DNA from: Flavobacteriaceae bacterium
Lineage (GTDB): Bacteria; Bacteroidota; Bacteroidia; Flavobacteriales; Flavobacteriaceae
Direction: 5' to 3'
DNA: 7,224 nt
NCBI GenBank assembly: GCA_018674025.1
Contig: JABHBC010000001.1
Coordinates: 1-7,224, forward strand
Below the pieces are notes generated by a model. The model saw nothing but the letters and a program-made list of their open reading frames with translations. It was not told the origin of the DNA and did no database searches. The position numbers and the translations under genes are program-made. Within the stretch, counting starts at the first letter, position 1, and the number at the start of each line of letters is the position of its first letter. This document shows positions 6,293 to 7,224 of the stretch, piece by piece.

Positions 6293-7224
6293 ACAACTAA
6301 ATTAATTATTTTTCCAGGAATAACAATTACTCTTTTAGGAGGCTTACCTTGTAATTTTGAGATTACCTCAGCGTTCGCTAAAATAACATTTTCAATTTCT
6401 TCTTTGTTTAATTCTAAAGATAGCTCAAGCTTAAGTTTAACTTTACCGTTTATTGATATTGGATAAATTTTAGTAGATTCAACTAGCATAGTAGAGTCAA
6501 ATATTGGAAATGATTCAAAAGTAATTGAATTAGAGTGTCCCAACATTTCCCAAAGTTCTTCGCAGATATGAGGAACATATGGCGATAATAAAATCAGTAG
6601 TGGCTCCAATATTTCTTTGCTATTGCATTTTTGAGCTGTCAATTCATTAACAGCAATCATAAAACACGAAACTGGAGTGTTAAATGAGAAATTTTCAATA
6701 TCATTTTCAACTTTTTTAATTGCTGTGTGTAATGTTTTTAAATTTTCTTTTGAGGGTTTTGAATTAAAATTTCTTATACCGGTATCGTTCGTGTAAAGTT
6801 TCCATAATTTTTTTAAAAAATTATGTACACCTGAAATTCCTGCAGTGTTCCATGGTTTATACTGTTCTAATGGACCTAAAAACATTTCAAATAACCTTAA
6901 ACTATCAGCACCATACTGCTCGCAAATTAAATCTGGATTTACAACATTATACCATCTTTTTGACATTTTTTCAATCTTTCTTCCAGCCTTAAAGCTATCG
7001 TTAACAAATTCAAAATGAGCATTTTTAAATTGTGGCTGCCAAGACTTTAAAGCATTAATATTCCTTTTTAATTTCTTCTAACAACTTCTCTTTATCAAAT
7101 AGCATTTCATAGTCAAAAGCACCTTCTTCAGGACCACTGAAGAAAATTCTTTCCTCTCCATTATAAAGATATTTTACACCTGGGAAATTGTTTCTCTCCC
7201 AAAACACAGGCAAATACTCATCAG
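6289..7224 (-). CDS. leuS: Leucyl-tRNA synthetase, C-terminal part, with an apparent frameshift
   Basis: LeuRS is the class I synthetase that attaches leucine to tRNA-Leu. The clear part ends at 6289. It contains AGRKIEKMSKRWYNVVNP, where KMSKR is the ATP-binding KMSKS loop (ATG of its Met at 6966). Next come YGADSLRLFEMFLGPLEQ, KPWNTAGISGVHNFLKKLW opening the anticodon-binding helical domain, LLSPYVPHICEELWEMLGH, and the C-terminal domain ending VIVIPGKIINLVV. The Met at 6966 cannot be the start: related coding sequence (KSWQPQFKNAHFEF and on) continues upstream in frame to an in-frame TAG at 7080-7078, with no start codon between. From the window edge to TAA at 7057-7055 a different frame is open (DEYLPVFWERNN ... 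EKLLEEIKKEY). Skipping one base joins the two. The catalytic Rossmann core and editing domain lie to the right of the window. LeuS is inferred for the right-hand frame by continuity, not by motif. Confidence 0.85.
7055..7080 (-). other. Frameshift site in leuS
   Basis: Two reading frames on the minus strand overlap here. The upstream frame stops at TAA 7057-7055 and the downstream frame is open only after TAG 7080-7078, so the shift lies between 7077 and 7058. The sequence has one base too many for continuity. A run of five A on the coding strand (7069-7065) is the likeliest place: with four A the protein would read LLEEIKRNINALKSWQPQ. A sequencing or assembly slip or a real mutation are both possible. 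I see no slippery-site-plus-structure layout that would suggest programmed frameshifting. Confidence 0.7.

Noticed and set aside
6289..6966. A free-standing 225-residue protein starting at the Met of the KMSKS loop.
   Set aside because: The Met is an internal catalytic-loop residue; related LeuRS sequence continues upstream in the same frame.

Overview
The window is AT-rich chromosomal DNA, roughly a quarter to 30% G+C by eye. It encodes ordinary housekeeping and central-metabolism proteins. Several proteins have forms I associate with Bacteroidota and especially Flavobacteriia: a HemD with the C-terminal PSMTMAL block, a DUF4271 membrane protein ending in the LYLCTLEIVP block, a dihydroorotase with the DDQVHF signature, and a LeuRS with KMSKRWYNVVNP. 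A Bacteroidota-type -33/-7 promoter (TTTG / TAnnTTTG) stands ahead of pckA. An uncultured marine flavobacterial lineage is a reasonable guess, but this rests on remembered sequence similarity, not a search.

Layout from left to right. Positions 1-951 (minus strand) hold a GT2 polyprenol-phosphate mannosyltransferase followed 3 bp later by the first 73 codons of dihydroorotase (pyrC), which runs off the left edge. Positions 1024-2446 (plus strand) hold a DUF4271 membrane protein and uroporphyrinogen-III synthase (hemD). Positions 2453-4030 (minus) hold ATP-type phosphoenolpyruvate carboxykinase (pckA), which meets hemD tail to tail with a 6-bp gap. A 109-bp divergent spacer (4031-4139) carries the pckA promoter. 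Positions 4140-5984 (plus) hold a saccharopine dehydrogenase-family enzyme and an Lrp/AsnC regulator, probably one transcript. Positions 5981-7224 (minus) hold leucyl-tRNA synthetase (leuS, N-terminal part outside the window) and a small DUF3784-like membrane protein whose ATG overlaps the leuS stop.

Together the genes cover pyrimidine synthesis, heme synthesis, gluconeogenesis, amino-acid turnover with its likely regulator, and leucine charging. Genes are packed tightly; the longest gap is 109 bp, so no stretch above 300 bp lacks a gene. I see no tRNA, rRNA, CRISPR array, insertion sequence or phage gene.

The most notable anomaly is in leuS. Its reading frame breaks at about 7058-7077 by one base, inside or near an A5 run, and the segment upstream of the break is not one I recognise from LeuRS. 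I do not see a convincing new biological system here; the remaining findings are modest.
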